A stretch of DNA of 64,000 nucleotides from Solen grandis (GCA_021229015.1 CM037777.1:27343002-27407001); one strand, 5' to 3'. Numbered from the stretch's first letter, positions 1 through 11,950 are shown. The notes: generated by a model not told the origin, from the sequence alone. Numbers and translations are program-made.

Positions 1-900
1 TTAACTCTGGGATGACATGAATCTATGATTAGCGGGGACAAAATGGAGACGATATATACATTTTCAAATACACATTCACTTTGTTATGTTTATTTGCTTG
101 GAATTTACGTCCCATCGCCAGTATTACATTCATTTGTGATTTTTTGTCTGAAACATTTATAAGTCTGTGATATCATGTAGACAAGTCATATTACTCTAAC
201 ACTGGGGAAACCAGTCCTCGAACATCTCTTTAAAACAATTTGTAAATCAAAGGTGATATCCTAGCACTACCAATCTTTACGTCTTTGGTTATGGAGCGAC
301 CGGGGATCGAACCCTCATGGTGACGGTGCCGATGCTGGGACATCCCCTTTGTCTGTATACTAAATATATACAGTACTAAACTGTAGATAAAGTTTCCAAA
401 TGACTAAACGTAAATCTCAATCAAACAAACGTCTCGCTAAGCTACATAAAGAACCGGACATCTCAAAATCTTTATGGCGGGTCTTGTTAACGGAAGCTAT
501 CCATCAGAAAGTATATTTTAGATAACGCTATCTAAAGCGAAGGCGTAGATATATATACTTTTAAATATTTCTGAATTTTATGACATGTTTCATTCATAAG
601 GTTCCGCACAGCTCGGACAATCATGATCGTGCCTACTCGGCTTTTTCCGGCAAATATGGCGAAGAGGCTGTGTCCTAACCTTATTATATCATGCCTGAAA
701 TTATATCTTTGCTTCAGAGCTTGATAATTTTATTTTATACGTATTTTAGTAGATGTCAATAATTTTAGAATATCTGATGTTCAAGTGATTGATATGGTGC
801 ATTATATTTCAGAGAATGGCTAATAATTCATTTTCTCGCTTTGACTTTTATTACATCTGATGTATTTTTCATAAAGTTAATTGACTTTACTTGAATATTT
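1..900. other. Intergenic A/T-rich sequence with one SINE scrap
   Basis: No credible coding frame is seen on either strand. A short stretch at about 275-345 resembles the tRNA-like head of SINE family A in minus orientation: it reads like the GGGGATCGAACCC box B region followed by decayed sequence. Nothing else is recognised. Confidence 0.4.
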
Positions 901-902
901 GA

Positions 903-1049
903 GTTTACTGTCGCTTCGATGGTATTTCAGTCATATAGAAACGTCCAGCTAATTACAGGTGGAGAAAGACCCGAATGCACGGAGGCTTCCTCACATGAAA
1001 ATCAGAATGACCCTGCCAGGATTCGAATCCACGCGGTTAAAGTCAATTG
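903..1049 (-). repeat. SINE family B, partial copy
   Basis: The sequence matches the copies at 15,665-15,906 and 25,541-25,793. It holds the tail (TTACTGTCGCTTCGATGGTA), the middle (CTTCCTCACATGAAAATC) and the box-B-like head (GGATTCGAATCCACGCGG). Part of the body between tail and head is missing compared with the full copies. Orientation is taken from the tRNA-like head lying at the right end. Confidence 0.75.
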
Positions 1050-1109
1050 AAGTAACATTAATAGCATAAAACATACAATGCGATGTCATTTAAGTTTTTT
1101 ACTGATTAA

Positions 1110-1126
1110 ACACACACACACACACA
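1110..1126. repeat. (CA)n microsatellite
   Basis: Short run of CA dinucleotides in an A-rich context, followed by AAACAAACAACAAAAATAAT. Confidence 0.8.
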
Positions 1127-1607
1127 CTAAAACAAACAACAAAAATAATATTAGATGTAGGGTATTTTGCATCTCTTTTTTACGATGTAAAACTTCTGCC
1201 TTAAGAATGCTCTTAATATATTCAGCCAGGTGTATGTAATAAATTACTGTATGACATTATATTATGTTTGATTTTTGATACATACTATACTAAATTAAAC
1301 CTGGTTGATGAAGTTTGTAGACAAGTTATTCACTATTTTTAGATATAGATTCAGATTTCAATAAATCTGATTAAACCATAAATTTTATCCTTGACTAAAT
1401 CGAGATAAAACATGCTATTTAAACACTATTTTAGGTTATATAAATTGATTAATAACTTCAGTATGCGTGAATTTAAAATAATAAATTGCTCAATGTGTTA
1501 AGCGTGCATATAATTCACAACTTGCAACTGTGGCAAAAGGCACAACCTATTTTACGACTAAGGGATATGTTATATTCTGACTAAATCACAATATATGAAA
1601 AATTAAG

Positions 1608-1722
1608 TATCATGCCACATGTCTACGGCGTGTACTGCAGTGTGGTAGCACTATATCTGTCTCAAGTATCCAAATGACTGAAATACTGTCGGTGGGACGT
1701 TAATCCCAATACACAAACAAAT
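1608..1722 (+). repeat. SINE family A, 3' fragment
   Basis: Carries the 3' half of family A: ATGCCACATGTCTACGGCGT, the CTGCAGTGTGGTAGCACTAT block, then CTGTCGGTGGGACGTTAA and an ACAAACAAA tail. The tRNA-like head is absent, as expected for a 5'-truncated retroposed copy. Confidence 0.85.
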
Positions 1723-2585
1723 ATGCCTGGAAATAACGGAATATAAAGTAAATAAAGCAGATGTGGTGTTTAAATTGGATATCATGACGAAAACGGAATG
1801 CATTAATATGTTTTGTCGATAGTGATACATATCTTTTCTTTCTTCAAGTGATCTGGCTATCATTTTTATCACATGCAAACAACACATTAAATATAAATAT
1901 TATCTTGTATTTTCAATTTAGATATTAAGTACATAAACGTAACAGAACGATAACCTAAATTCTAATGTTGTCACACACAAAAAAGAATTTCTAAATTATG
2001 TATAAGCTTGATCTGTAATTGTAATACGCGTTTTATACCAAAGGGGAGTAACTCTTATTTATAATGAATTTATCTATACAGTTATCTTCTCTTGATTTTT
2101 TTTTATTTTGTCATGAAATAATTATACTGTTTTTTTGTTTTAATATTTGATGTATAATATCCAAATATGGTATCATACCACGAGTGACATAGTTTTAAGG
2201 ATATTTGTTGACGTTTACCGTGAGATCGTTATTTCTTTAATGCAGTCATAGAAAACAATGAATTCACAAGTGGCAAAGGCATAAGTTAAATCATCTACAT
2301 TCTTAAACTGCAAGTGAAAAAAAAAAATAAAACGAAAAAAAAAAGAAAAAAGAAAAATCGACAAATATTCTTATTTAATGCTTTCTTTGAGTTCTAAGCA
2401 TTCTCCCTTTTTGTCGGTAACAGTACAACCTCTCTAGGGAGTAAGCGTTATCTCTTATCTGTAGAATAATTAACTTGCTCCTGTGTTCATTTGTCATTCT
2501 TTACACCAAAAGCACGGAAACCAAATTATCCTAAAACAGGGCAACCAGTCCTGAACAAGTTTTTTTTTTTCTGTTTTTTTCATTA

Positions 2586-2868
2586 GTTTGGTTTAACGTC
2601 CCACCGACAGTTTTTCAGTCATTTTGAAATTATATGTCTACTAGAGACTGACATAGTGCTTCCACACTGCAGTATCACGCTGTAGACATGTGATACCACA
2701 CCCAGTCACATTTTCCTGACACCAGGTCACCCAGTCCTGAATCTGCCCTGTTTATTTGCTGAACCTGTACCATTTTTAACATTTTTGGTATGTCGCGGCC
2801 GGGGCCAGGGAATATATGGTATGTCAATTACTTATTTAAGACACGGACGCTTCAATCACTGGAGCCGT
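2586..2868 (-). repeat. SINE family A, near full length
   Basis: Reverse-oriented copy that starts with GTTTGGTTTAACGTCCCACC, runs through the CACACTGCAGTATCACGC and CAGTCACATT blocks, and ends in a decayed tRNA-like head (GGACGCTTCAATCACTGGAG). Box B is damaged. Confidence 0.85.
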
Positions 2869-3009
2869 TACAACTGTATTAGGACAAAATACCATGGTAT
2901 CTGTGCATCAGCGTAACCTCGGCACAATACCCAATGTATTCAATAAAAGATTTATCATATTTATCACACAAGATTAAATATCTGTGTTAAGTTTTAAAGA
3001 ATCAGTCTT

Positions 3010-3125
3010 TATAAGGAAACAATTTCTTACAACTCATACTATTCCCTCTCTTTGCTTCCTGAGTTGGACAAGTATTTTGCGCCTCGGGAGGACGTGAACT
3101 ACCCTTGTCCCCCATGGGTTTTGTG
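3010..3125 (-). repeat. SINE family C, partial copy
   Basis: Matches the fuller copy at 13,927-14,102 through TTCTTACAACTCATACTA, a TCCTGAGTTGGAC block and GCGCCTCGGGAGG. The tRNA-like head is missing. Confidence 0.6.
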
Positions 3126-3408
3126 TGCTGTTCAAATGAATAATTGCAAGCAACTGCAGTTATGCGGTACTAATTTACTATTTTTAAAAAAAATATTTTG
3201 AGGACGTGATTGATGGAATGGATGTCAAAGTTACTTTGACCTGAATTAGGTAGTGTCATTTTTTTTCTCCAGATATTGACGAATAATGAAACGGAGAAGC
3301 AATGACATCACTAAATTTACTGTATTTAGACGCCACGTAATTGTAAAGTTAATCCTCAGGCTCGACATGGTCCGTTTACATTTGCATTTTAGTAATAATT
3401 AATAGTTA

Positions 3409-3556
3409 AGGTCGATTGGAAAACTTATACAAATCCTCTTGAGAGTTCCTGGGTTGGACCAGTACTTAGTGCATGGAAAGGCAAAGAAAAATATTTGATT
3501 CAAATAGGGTTCGAACCCAGTACCTTCTCAGTACGGAAATGCTTAGCCCGTGTCAG
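3409..3556 (-). repeat. SINE family C copy
   Basis: Reads GTCGATTGGAAAACTTATAC, then TCCTGGGTTGGACCAGT, then a box-B-like GGGTTCGAACCC and the start of a tRNA-like head. It is more complete than the copy about 300 bases to its left. Confidence 0.65.
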
Positions 3557-3599
3557 ATTAATGTGACCTGATCCATTTTGATTTCATAAAACGTGTCTA

Positions 3600-4320
3600 A
3601 GGCATGAGACGGAAGTTAGACAACTCATCAGAAGACTAAAACTATGTTGATGGGACATTTAACCCAGCAAGCAATAGATACAGTCAGTTAATTGCATGAA
3701 CCATAACATAATGTTTATAGAAGCACAAACAATTTAGAGTTGGCATACTGCAGTAGTCAAACTCTTTTGAAAGTTCAACAACATCCAATCCAGAAAATAA
3801 ATGTTACTGAACCGTTAAAATGGAAAAACGCTAAAAACAGTCATTATAACCACGCTAATATATGACAGAACATTTTGACATTACCACCGAAGTGATGAAG
3901 AAAATATGTTTCTCATTTGTATGCCGAGTTTCTAGATTCTAATCACAGCATGTTCGTGTGCATTTACCATATTAGTAAATTAAACACATTTTTATTGCAT
4001 AATAAGAATATTTATATTTAGGAAATATATGAACACTATTGTATGATGACTTTAATTTATAAACTAATTCATTCTTTAATTTATGGATTCATTAATTCAT
4101 TTGTTTTCATTTATGCATGGCTCTATTGATTCATTCTTCTATCTGTTTTTCAGATTAATTCATTTAGTCAATCATCCATTCATATATATATTAAATAGGA
4201 CAGGAATAATACAGATATATAATGATAATGAAGATTTATATATTTTTAATAATATAATATAATAATTATATATATAAAGGACTGAAACTTGACTGAGTGT
4301 CTACTGTTAAGTACATATCA
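3600..4320. other. Intergenic A/T-rich sequence, no gene seen
   Basis: No supported open frame. The stretch at 4,060-4,190 is rich in ATTCATT-like words, a decayed tetranucleotide repeat, and runs into TATATA-rich DNA at 4,215-4,280. Confidence 0.4.
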
Positions 4321-4331
4321 TACCTGCGGCC

Positions 4332-4716
4332 AGGTCATCATACAGATGCACATCTTGGGAAAGCGGTCATTGACGCATACAGAATAATCAACTGACCTTG
4401 TTTTGACCATAACGTCATAATTTAGGTCGAATGAAATGACACATAAACGATATCTACATACAGCAGAATATATGAGACTGTCATTTGACCCAGGTCATAT
4501 TATTTTGACAAAAAAGAAAACACACCATTCCATTACCAATGACGTATTAAGGCAATGTATGAACTCGCTTGAATTTATAAATATTTCAACATTATTATTT
4601 GTAATTATATAATTAGATTTCATATGAAATGATGTTACATATATCACATTTCATGTCAATTATTTTCATTGATATAAATCCACAAGTTCAGGCCAATGAC
4701 CTGCTGACAAAGGTCA
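4332..4716. promoter_or_regulatory. Cluster of AGGTCA/TGACCT half-sites
   Basis: Perfect hexamers lie at 4,332-4,337 (AGGTCA), 4,393-4,398 (TGACCT), 4,492-4,497 (AGGTCA, directly preceded by TGACCC), 4,697-4,702 (TGACCT) and 4,711-4,716 (AGGTCA). The last two form an everted repeat with an 8-base spacer. AGGTCA is the known core half-site of nuclear receptors. Regulatory function is inference only, because no gene start is recognised nearby. Confidence 0.25.
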
Positions 4717-4992
4717 CCTTGCATTGTGTAGCGGGACCTTTAGGTCGATGCATTGTTAAACAGTGGGAAAATGTTCTTATATTTCTTCCGGTTGGAGTCA
4801 AGTAAAAAGCAAAACACTATTGTCAAATAAATGATGCTCATATTCACTAGTTTCTTTGATTGTCACAAGTATACGAGTGTGTAACAAGACACATGCCGAA
4901 TGTTTAGGTAAGTTAAACAGTAAATCCGAGGTTTGGCCACTTGTGTGTCTTCATATTTATCTACATGTTTTATAGGTTTTAAATTACTATTA

Positions 4993-5271
4993 GTTGTGCG
5001 AGAGGAAATCGTGGGTTCGATTCCCTTCCGCGACATACCAAATTGTAAAAATTGGTATTGGTATAGCTCCCTTGCATGGCGCTCAGCATATAAGGGTAGT
5101 TGCAGGACTGATTGGCCCTGTGTCAGGATAATGTGACTGGGTGTGGTATCATGCAACATGTCTACGGCCTGATGCTGCAGTGTGGTAGCACTATATCTGT
5201 CTCAAGTAGACATAGTCTCCAAATGACTGAAAAACTGTCGATGGGACGTTAAACTCAACATACAAACAAAC
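4993..5271 (+). repeat. SINE family A copy
   Basis: Head remnant with box-B-like GGGTTCGATTCCC, then GGTATTGGTATAGCTCCCTT, GTCAGGATAATGTGACTGGG, CTGCAGTGTGGTAGCACTAT and the GTCGATGGGACGTTAAAC tail ending in ACAAACAAAC. Open frames overlapping it are repeat-derived. Confidence 0.9.
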
Positions 5272-5295
5272 ATATTATTACTTGTATAAATATCT

Positions 5296-5525
5296 TCACT
5301 ACTACTACTACTTCTTCCTCTTCTTCTCCTTCTTCTTCTTCTTTTTATTCTTTTACTATCACCACTACTATCTCCATCACTACTTCTGCTTATATTTCTG
5401 CTGCTGCTATCGCTTCTTATGTTTTTATGGTAACTGCTTTTACTACCACCGCTACTACTATTTCTACTTATCTCTACTACTATACGTACTACTTCTTTCA
5501 TTACTGTTACCACTGCTGCTGTAAC
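5296..5525. repeat. Imperfect trinucleotide repeat (TAC/TTC/TGC)
   Basis: About 230 bases of degenerate trinucleotides such as CTACTACTACTTCTTCCTC. It produces long low-complexity open frames in several frames (Tyr/Phe-rich on plus, Ser/Arg-rich on minus), none of which is credible as a gene. Confidence 0.85.
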
Positions 5526-5590
5526 TAATGATATTGATAGAATATAATCAGTGATCAGGTGAAGTAGTCTGGTGCATGATAAAAAAAAAA

Positions 5591-5789
5591 AGTTGTTTTT
5601 TGTCCACTTAACCCGACCGACCCTATTTTTTATACCGACCTTTTACATTTTTTTCGTAGCATTCAGGCTATTACGGGTGCAAAACGCTTTTTTGTGTCAG
5701 ATCATCAATCAAATAAGATAAAAACGGAAAAAGTTAAAATAAAAAAAATTTAGCCGACCTACCGACCCTATTGGACACAAACAGTTGTT
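5591..5789 (-). repeat. Dispersed family E, copy 1 (GGTCGG-rich ends)
   Basis: The reverse complement aligns along its whole length with 32,101-32,288. Shared words include GGTAGGTCGGC, GCGTTTTGCA, a CTGAATGCTACG/CCGAATGCTAGG pair and GGGTCGGTCGGGT. The two ends are partly complementary to each other (ACCGACCCTATT occurs near both), so a non-autonomous DNA element is plausible, but no coding capacity is seen. Confidence 0.7.
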
Positions 5790-5799
5790 TTGTTTTTTT

Positions 5800-7090
5800 T
5801 TCGCTTAGTAGATAAAGCGTGCTGTTTGTGTTTTTGAACTGTTTTCATTTAATTAATTATCTCATTTTCGATTTAGATGAGTTATTTACTCATACTGTGT
5901 ACAAAAATCAACATATCCTGTGACGTTATGTTTCTGAAGTCGATGTGCGCTGTTGAGAAACACGTTATGTTCGTGCTCTGAACAATCCATGCATTATTAC
6001 TAGACTCCTCTTGACCCGTTGGTCTCACCTGCTTTTAATTCCTGAATCAGCAGCTTTAGAACACAATAATTCATTATTTAGCGGTTTGTATAATTAATTA
6101 ACACACATCAGAATGATATTTATAGACACGGCTGTCAGAAGTCTGAATATATCCACTGTATTGTCTTCATGAAAATTTAAGAAGATGGAGAAAAAAAATC
6201 TAACAAGTCCAGAACTCTCCTATTTACATAAAGTAATGTTTTGGCGAAGTAGTGTCAAACCACAACTACAAGTAGCAAGTTGAGAGCATTTTAATTAGCA
6301 TAAATAAGGTTTGGCTTGTAAGTAGAGTTAAACAACTTCACGTTTTTCTGAAATTACAGAATAATTAACATGTTGAGAGCATTCAAATAAGCAAAAACCA
6401 TGCGTGGATCATGTAATGGGGGGTGGGAGTGGGGGAAGCTCGAGCCAAAAGCCGTACATTTGGATGGGGGCGGGATGCCGTGAGCTTTTCTTCTTTTTTT
6501 ATTTTTCCAGGTCCACCTGTTTTACGCGGGGTCATGACCCCCCTAACCCCTCTCTAGGTTCTCAAGTGTAAAATAAGATTTGTCTATGAATTTACAGTGT
6601 ATATAATCCAATTAGTATATCTGGCTGAGAAACGTTATATTTACTGTTCAATTCGGTCATTTCCTTTCAGGAAAACGTTAATAACAATCACTTTAGGTAT
6701 ATCAGAACATTGATACATTGATATATCGCATGTTGCGCTAAAATTTTACAATTGTAATAGATACTGAAAGATCAACTAACACAGAAACGCCGGGACAATC
6801 TAGTCCAGTTTTACATACCAGTATGTCGTTAATGATTAATTTTCCATTTTCAAGTTACTGCAAATTTACGATTGGTATCAATACTTCACGAATGCCATCT
6901 TTATCATGCTGCGTCTTTTTTTGTAATTAGTCGATAACAACTACACAAAATTACTAGCTATTATTTCATACTTTAAAGTGCATTTATTGTTGTACTGAGT
7001 TAAATATAGAAAAGAGAAAAGGTATTTACAATGCATGGCATTTTGAGTTCGTACACGTATAGAATAAGTATGAATCTTTTATTTCATATA
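5800..7090. other. Intergenic sequence, no gene seen
   Basis: No credible coding frame. At 6,416-6,475 there are several G runs on the plus strand (GGGGGGTGGGAGTGGGGG and, 30 bases on, GGGGGCGGG), a possible G-quadruplex former. The rest is A/T-rich. Confidence 0.35.
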
Positions 7091-7091
7091 C

Positions 7092-7283
7092 TTTAGACTC
7101 ATTAACAGAGCAGAACCAGGTCAGACAGCTCCTACAATTACAGCTATAGGAGCTGTCTGATCAGGATCCACTCTGTTTGCTCATACAATATTATAGATCA
7201 ATTTCTACACGAACAGGTCATAAGTCATAATACAGTATTCATGAACATTTAAAAAATGAATATTCATGAGGTGAAGAGTTTAA
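7092..7283 (-). repeat. Dispersed family D, copy 1
   Basis: Reverse-oriented member of a four-copy family. It contains CATGAATATTCATT near its 5' end and the GAGCAAACAGAGTGGATCCT / TGATCAGACAGCTCC block. An internal hairpin is formed by AGGAGCTGTCTGA and TCAGACAGCTCCT. Confidence 0.75.
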
Positions 7284-7385
7284 CAGAATACAGTAAACTT
7301 TCAAATTAAAATAATATTGTAAGATTTTAATATTTTGGTCAACGGGTATTACATTAAAACCTTAATGAATGTGACAACTAAGGAG

Positions 7386-7666
7386 TTTGTTTGTTTAGGT
7401 TTAACGTCCTACCAACAGTATTTCATTCTTTTTGAGACCTGATGTCTCACTGCGATTTCACGCCATGGGAAAGTGGTATGGTACCATACTCAGTCATACT
7501 ACCATGCCACTGGGCTTAAATGTCCTGAAACTTCCCTTATGTGCTGAGCACCACAAAGAAAATGTATCAGAGTTGCATTTAACGACGTTGGTATGTCCCG
7601 GCCGGTGATTGAACCCCTGACACACAATACTTGGGGCGGACGCTCTAACCACTCGACAACCTAGAC
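7386..7666 (-). repeat. SINE family A, full-length copy
   Basis: Begins GTTTGTTTAGGTTTAACGTC, and ends in a recognisable tRNA-like head (GGGGCGGACGCTCTAACCAC then TCGACAACCTAGAC). The middle has several substitutions. Family-wide blocks are conserved enough to be certain of the assignment. Confidence 0.88.
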
Positions 7667-7929
7667 TAATAAACAAAAACAGTTTCTTCTGTAGAAAATA
7701 AAGTATGAGCATTTCCGAAACAAAGTGTTGACTGATCTCTGTAAATGATCATGTTTTGTGAACCAGTATTATTTTCTACATTGTAAATAACATAAGCAGA
7801 TGCATCTGGAGAGGGTTGGGGACTAGGATCCGGAACCTCCATCCTTACCCAGCTTGATAATTTAGTAAAACTTGATGATTCTTCAAATTCACTGCTATAC
7901 CAGGGTATACCACAGCCCGACTGGCAGTA
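7666..7929 (-). CDS. Possible partial exon, unassigned
   Basis: An 87-residue open frame that lacks an early Met, so it would have to begin at a splice acceptor; CAG occurs at 7,921-7,923, after an A-rich rather than pyrimidine-rich stretch. The product starts YCQSGCGIPWY and includes VRMEVPDPSPQPSPD and YVIYNVENNTG. The composition is protein-like, without homopolymers, but no domain is recognised. It ends at a TAG exactly where SINE copy A4 begins. Frames of this length also occur by chance in a window of this size, so this is only a candidate. Confidence 0.15.
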   Translation of the reverse strand, partial: YCQSGCGIPWYSSEFEESSSFTKLSSWVRMEVPDPSPQPSPDASAYVIYNVENNTGSQNMIIYRDQSTLCFGNAHTLFSTEETVFVY

Positions 7930-8454
7930 TTTTTTTTATTTTTTTTTTCTCATCTTCCTGTCCTGTAAACCACTCCTGCAGAAATTAAAAATATGTTTAG
8001 TTTGGAAAAAAGTCTATATAAATCTGTCTTAAAATGTCCTGCTGACCCTTTTACTTATTGTACTTATCTAAATATAGTTATTCGAGATACTAGATCTGTT
8101 TCAAGCATAAGTCACATTTTGTCAGTCTTCTGCGCTGTTTAAATTCATATTTTATTTTCGTGAAGCGCAGTTACATAGGGGGAGTTAAGAAGTGTCACTA
8201 AATGTCCTTGAATGTCTTTAATTAAAAACGCCCTTTGTAGGATAAAAATATGGCAAATATGATTTACTGACTAAACTTGGCAAACTATATACATACGTTA
8301 ATTATGACATAAACAGCAGAGATGTCTGATGCTCTTCAAAATTTGAAGTAAGATACCGGCTTTCTTAATTTTAATGTCATGTGATTTGGTGTAAACAAAA
8401 CCTCCAAAGAGAAACAAATATTTCAAGCCATGAAAAACGTGTACAAGATTGTCA

Positions 8455-8631
8455 TTAGGCTCCCGTAATACGAATGGAACACCAAGAAGGTAGTCGAAAC
8501 ATGTTTCCTGTACAGCACGCATATTGTAAACAAGTCGCTTTCAACACGTGCGAATTACAACAGACATGTGTAGTTTTATCGAAGTCTGTTTCATCCAACG
8601 TGTTCACAAAGGCACCATTACAGACAGGAGT
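8455..8631 (-). CDS. Candidate Cys-rich terminal exon
   Basis: Reading minus from 8,631, just after a plausible acceptor (CCTGTTTATGACAG), gives 58 residues ending in TAA. There are seven cysteines, including two CC pairs: VCNGAFVN, about 15 residues later HVCCNSHVLKATC, then QYACCTGN and a final Cys near the end. This spacing suggests a secreted disulfide-rich domain. It does not fit the insulin A chain or other patterns I can name. An overlapping plus-strand frame of 71 codons is taken as the shadow. No partner exon was found, so the assignment rests on cysteine density and the acceptor only. Confidence 0.28.
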   Translation of the reverse strand, partial: TPVCNGAFVNTLDETDFDKTTHVCCNSHVLKATCLQYACCTGNMFRLPSWCSIRITGA

Positions 8632-8639
8632 CTGTCATA

Positions 8640-10720
8640 AACAGGTTTCGGAAATAAATTTATCTTGTCCGGTTATTCTCCTTTTGTGACCTATTTTTCT
8701 TCATTCTCCCTCGTAAGATATTGGACCATGGCCGAAAGTTACCTCATACGTTGATTAGTACGATTTTCGAAAGATGTCGATGTCGGAATAACAAAATGGA
8801 CAGCCGAGACCTGATGACGCCATCATTTGACGCAATCCTTTAGAATAGACCAATGATTGAATGAAATTTATTAACACACATCAGAAGAAGAAGAAATTGT
8901 GAAATTAAATTTCTTAACACAATTAATTGCTAAAAATAAAAAACGTTCATACATTGTATGCAATACATAGTTTGCAAGTCAAGAAATAGTCATTGCTGAC
9001 ACCGTTTATATATCGAATATATAAATTTTGATGGAACTAATATCAACATCAAATTTTAATTCAGAAAATACCATGAATATACCATGAAATCATACATTGT
9101 ACTCTTTCCTGGAATTCTCAAACATGTGATTGAAGGTAATCCATCCATCATTAGATCATAATTAAACCCTTGTGAAAATTAAATATTTCAATTAATAATG
9201 TAACTAAAATTGCCAAATTTGGCAAACTTTTAAGTTGTCTGACGTAAGAAAATTAATATAAACCGGCTTAAACATTGGCAAATATGCTATTAACAATGAA
9301 ACCGTTACACATGGAATTAATTTTATATCTTTTAATTCAACCCTTTAAAATAATTATTTTATAACACAATACTACTTCCTTACATGAGTTATTCAATTGC
9401 AGTAGTCAGTGTAAGTTACTGAGAAAGTCATAATTTATGGTTCACAATGTTACAACCTGCCTTGTCTTTTCATTAATGTATGCAATTAAATAAGCTTGGA
9501 TATTCACGCTCTTCACCTGGTAACGAAGGCTGTCAGCAGACGACAATCCCAAGGCAGCCTCTACATGATATAGGAGCTACACGGTCCCCTTATTAAGGAT
9601 ACGAAGCAATATACATATACACTGTGACGGAAATAGAATGATGCTTACATGAGATTTCGTGTTAATATAATTTATGGCCCTCATATACAAATTTTCGTTG
9701 TCATTCGGGACACTTGGCTCTCATGTTTGTGCACCAGACCTATGGCGAGGCTTTCAACTGAAGCAACACCAGACAAGACTGGTTTTCTTGTCAAGAAATA
9801 GACGAAGCAGAAATGTATCAAATTAAATTATACAATGTATTCGCAAGAGTTTGAATTTCGAGTAAAGCTAGATAACACAGTCGTTTAAATCAGATGCCGA
9901 ATGCAGCCAAGAGTTATATTGTTGTTGTTGTTGTTTTTTTCAAATAGACAATAAATGAAAAATTAAAATAATAAGTTTTCTGTAATCTTAGTTTTTTTTA
10001 TCCAGTCGTTTTCTCCAAACAATTCATTTTAAGCGTACATCTTTTTAGAGACATGTGTAATAGACGGTCCCATGATCCCGGGTCATCCGTCCAGTGATTA
10101 AAAAAAAGTATGTATATATTTATTTTGGCAGCCATTTTACACTTGCGTAAAACCAAGCTTGTGTCTTCTGTAATATTACTTTTTGAACATCTCATCACTC
10201 TAGACCCAATAGGGAACAAATTACATTTTGTACGGATAAAATGCATTCTGAGGACATTCTTTCAGAATTATTAGATTCGCGTATTGTTTCATATATGGAT
10301 TCATTAAATTTACTGATCTTTTAGTCAACGTGGAATACAAATCACTACACTGTACTTAGTAGTAACGTCATTTTTATACCTCTAAGTGCAATTTAGTTCT
10401 GTCGAACCTGACGACAAGGAAACACAAATGACCAATACTGTAACATTTATATATCATCTTGACTTCTCAAGCCCCTCTATTTATAGCTAATGAGGCAAGA
10501 CTATGCAAGTGTATACAATAATACTGAAAGTAATAGAAATATGAAAACAAAATAGATAAAGAAGACATATTTGACAGTGTTTAACAAACCCAATATCATG
10601 AGAAAAAAATAATTTTGACAATTGGTGGTAGGGAATCATATAGAATATCAAACCACTTAATATCAGTATCACGATGCAATACTTCTAGTAATAAACTGTT
10701 GTTCTACTGGAGATCGATTG
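8640..10720. other. Intergenic A/T-rich sequence
   Basis: No supported gene. Bases 9,132-9,165 are a solo end of MITE family J (see 59,151-59,354). Bases 9,920-9,937 hold a short (TTG)n run. Small open frames here have no recognisable features. Confidence 0.35.
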
Positions 10721-10721
10721 T

Positions 10722-10950
10722 TTAACCCTTGACCTCATGAATATTCATGTAGAAATATCTGACTTAATTAATATTAATTCACTGAACTTTAAATGAAATG
10801 TGAAAAAAAAATGTTGTTTTTTCTCTTTTCCATTATGACTCTGTAATAGAATCTGAGCTACAATATTGTATAAGCAAACAGAGGAGGCCCAGATCAGATC
10901 TGGGTCTGCCCTGTTTGCCAATGTGTCAAAATGAGTCTATGTGAGAAAAG
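10722..10950 (+). repeat. Dispersed family D, copy 2
   Basis: Runs from TTTAACCCTTGACCTCATGA and AATATTCATGTAGAAATA through TTCACTGAACTTTAAATG to GCAAACAGAGGAGGCC and GTTTGCCAATGTGTC. It aligns closely with the copy at 11,951-12,150. Confidence 0.8.
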
Positions 10951-11669
10951 GGGTTCAGCTGAGGCGGTCTAACCGGTCAGTCATATTACTACGGGTGTAA
11001 CCAGTGACTTCCATTTGTCTTCATCTTCAAATTATAGTATTGCTTCGTTTTAATTAAATAAACAATACATTGTGACAGTGATTATAAACTGAAGGACTTT
11101 TCTAACTCTACACTTCATATTTTGATAAATAGATTAACATAAAAAATGTGGACAAACTTTACATGGTCTTCAAACTCATGACATTTTACTTTTTTTTATT
11201 CCCAATGATGAAAGTTACCAACACTTACATGTCTGTTAGAGACAACACTTTGAACCATCCCAACTGCTCGCCCTCGTTCGTCGGGTGTCATTCGTCGCAT
11301 ATTTAATGAAACTTTAGAAATTTAATTTAACTTTTTTTCTGTTTTTCCGTAATAAATCATAGCACAACACATGTGTATCTAATTTTAATGTGTTTATCAT
11401 TTAAACAGGTAACAAGATATGAAAAACACAAAATGCATGTGCATCTCGAAATACGTAGATAGACTTGTTTGCGGTCAACTTTATTCACTGCATAATATTT
11501 ATCACCATGTTAAATGACAACAGGCAAAAATGATAAAAATACAGTTTAAAATGAAACATATATTCAAAAAAATAAAAGTGCAGAGTTAGAAAAGTACTTA
11601 AGTATACATATTTCCTAAACTTGTAAATAGTACTTCATTGGCAGTACTTAAAAATAATCTCACCGACAG

Positions 11670-11671
<2 letters not shown>

Positions 11672-11710
<39 letters not shown>
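11672..11710 (+). repeat. Poly-C tract, 39 bases
   Basis: An uninterrupted run of 39 cytosines (G on the minus strand). It is by far the longest homopolymer in the clean half of the window. True length is uncertain because such runs are hard to sequence. Confidence 0.95.
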
Positions 11711-11950
11711 TATCAATCGACTAGACTATTTCTAAAGTTCAGAAAAGGTAATGATAGATGATATTTATGTTTAATATCAATGTTTGTATATGCATACCTC
11801 ATACAAATAAAATATCGATTTCGTTTTGTAAATATGGAAACGTTAATGCCATAAAAATGTAATAATGTAATATGGTAAAAAAATATAAAAGCTAAAGAAA
11901 CTATGATAGACATTAATCTTCATCGTCTCTAAGACCTTCAATTAAATACA

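Noticed and set aside
5202..5524. Overlapping Ser/Arg-rich (minus) and Tyr/Phe-rich (plus) frames
   Set aside because: Both come from one trinucleotide repeat plus SINE tail.
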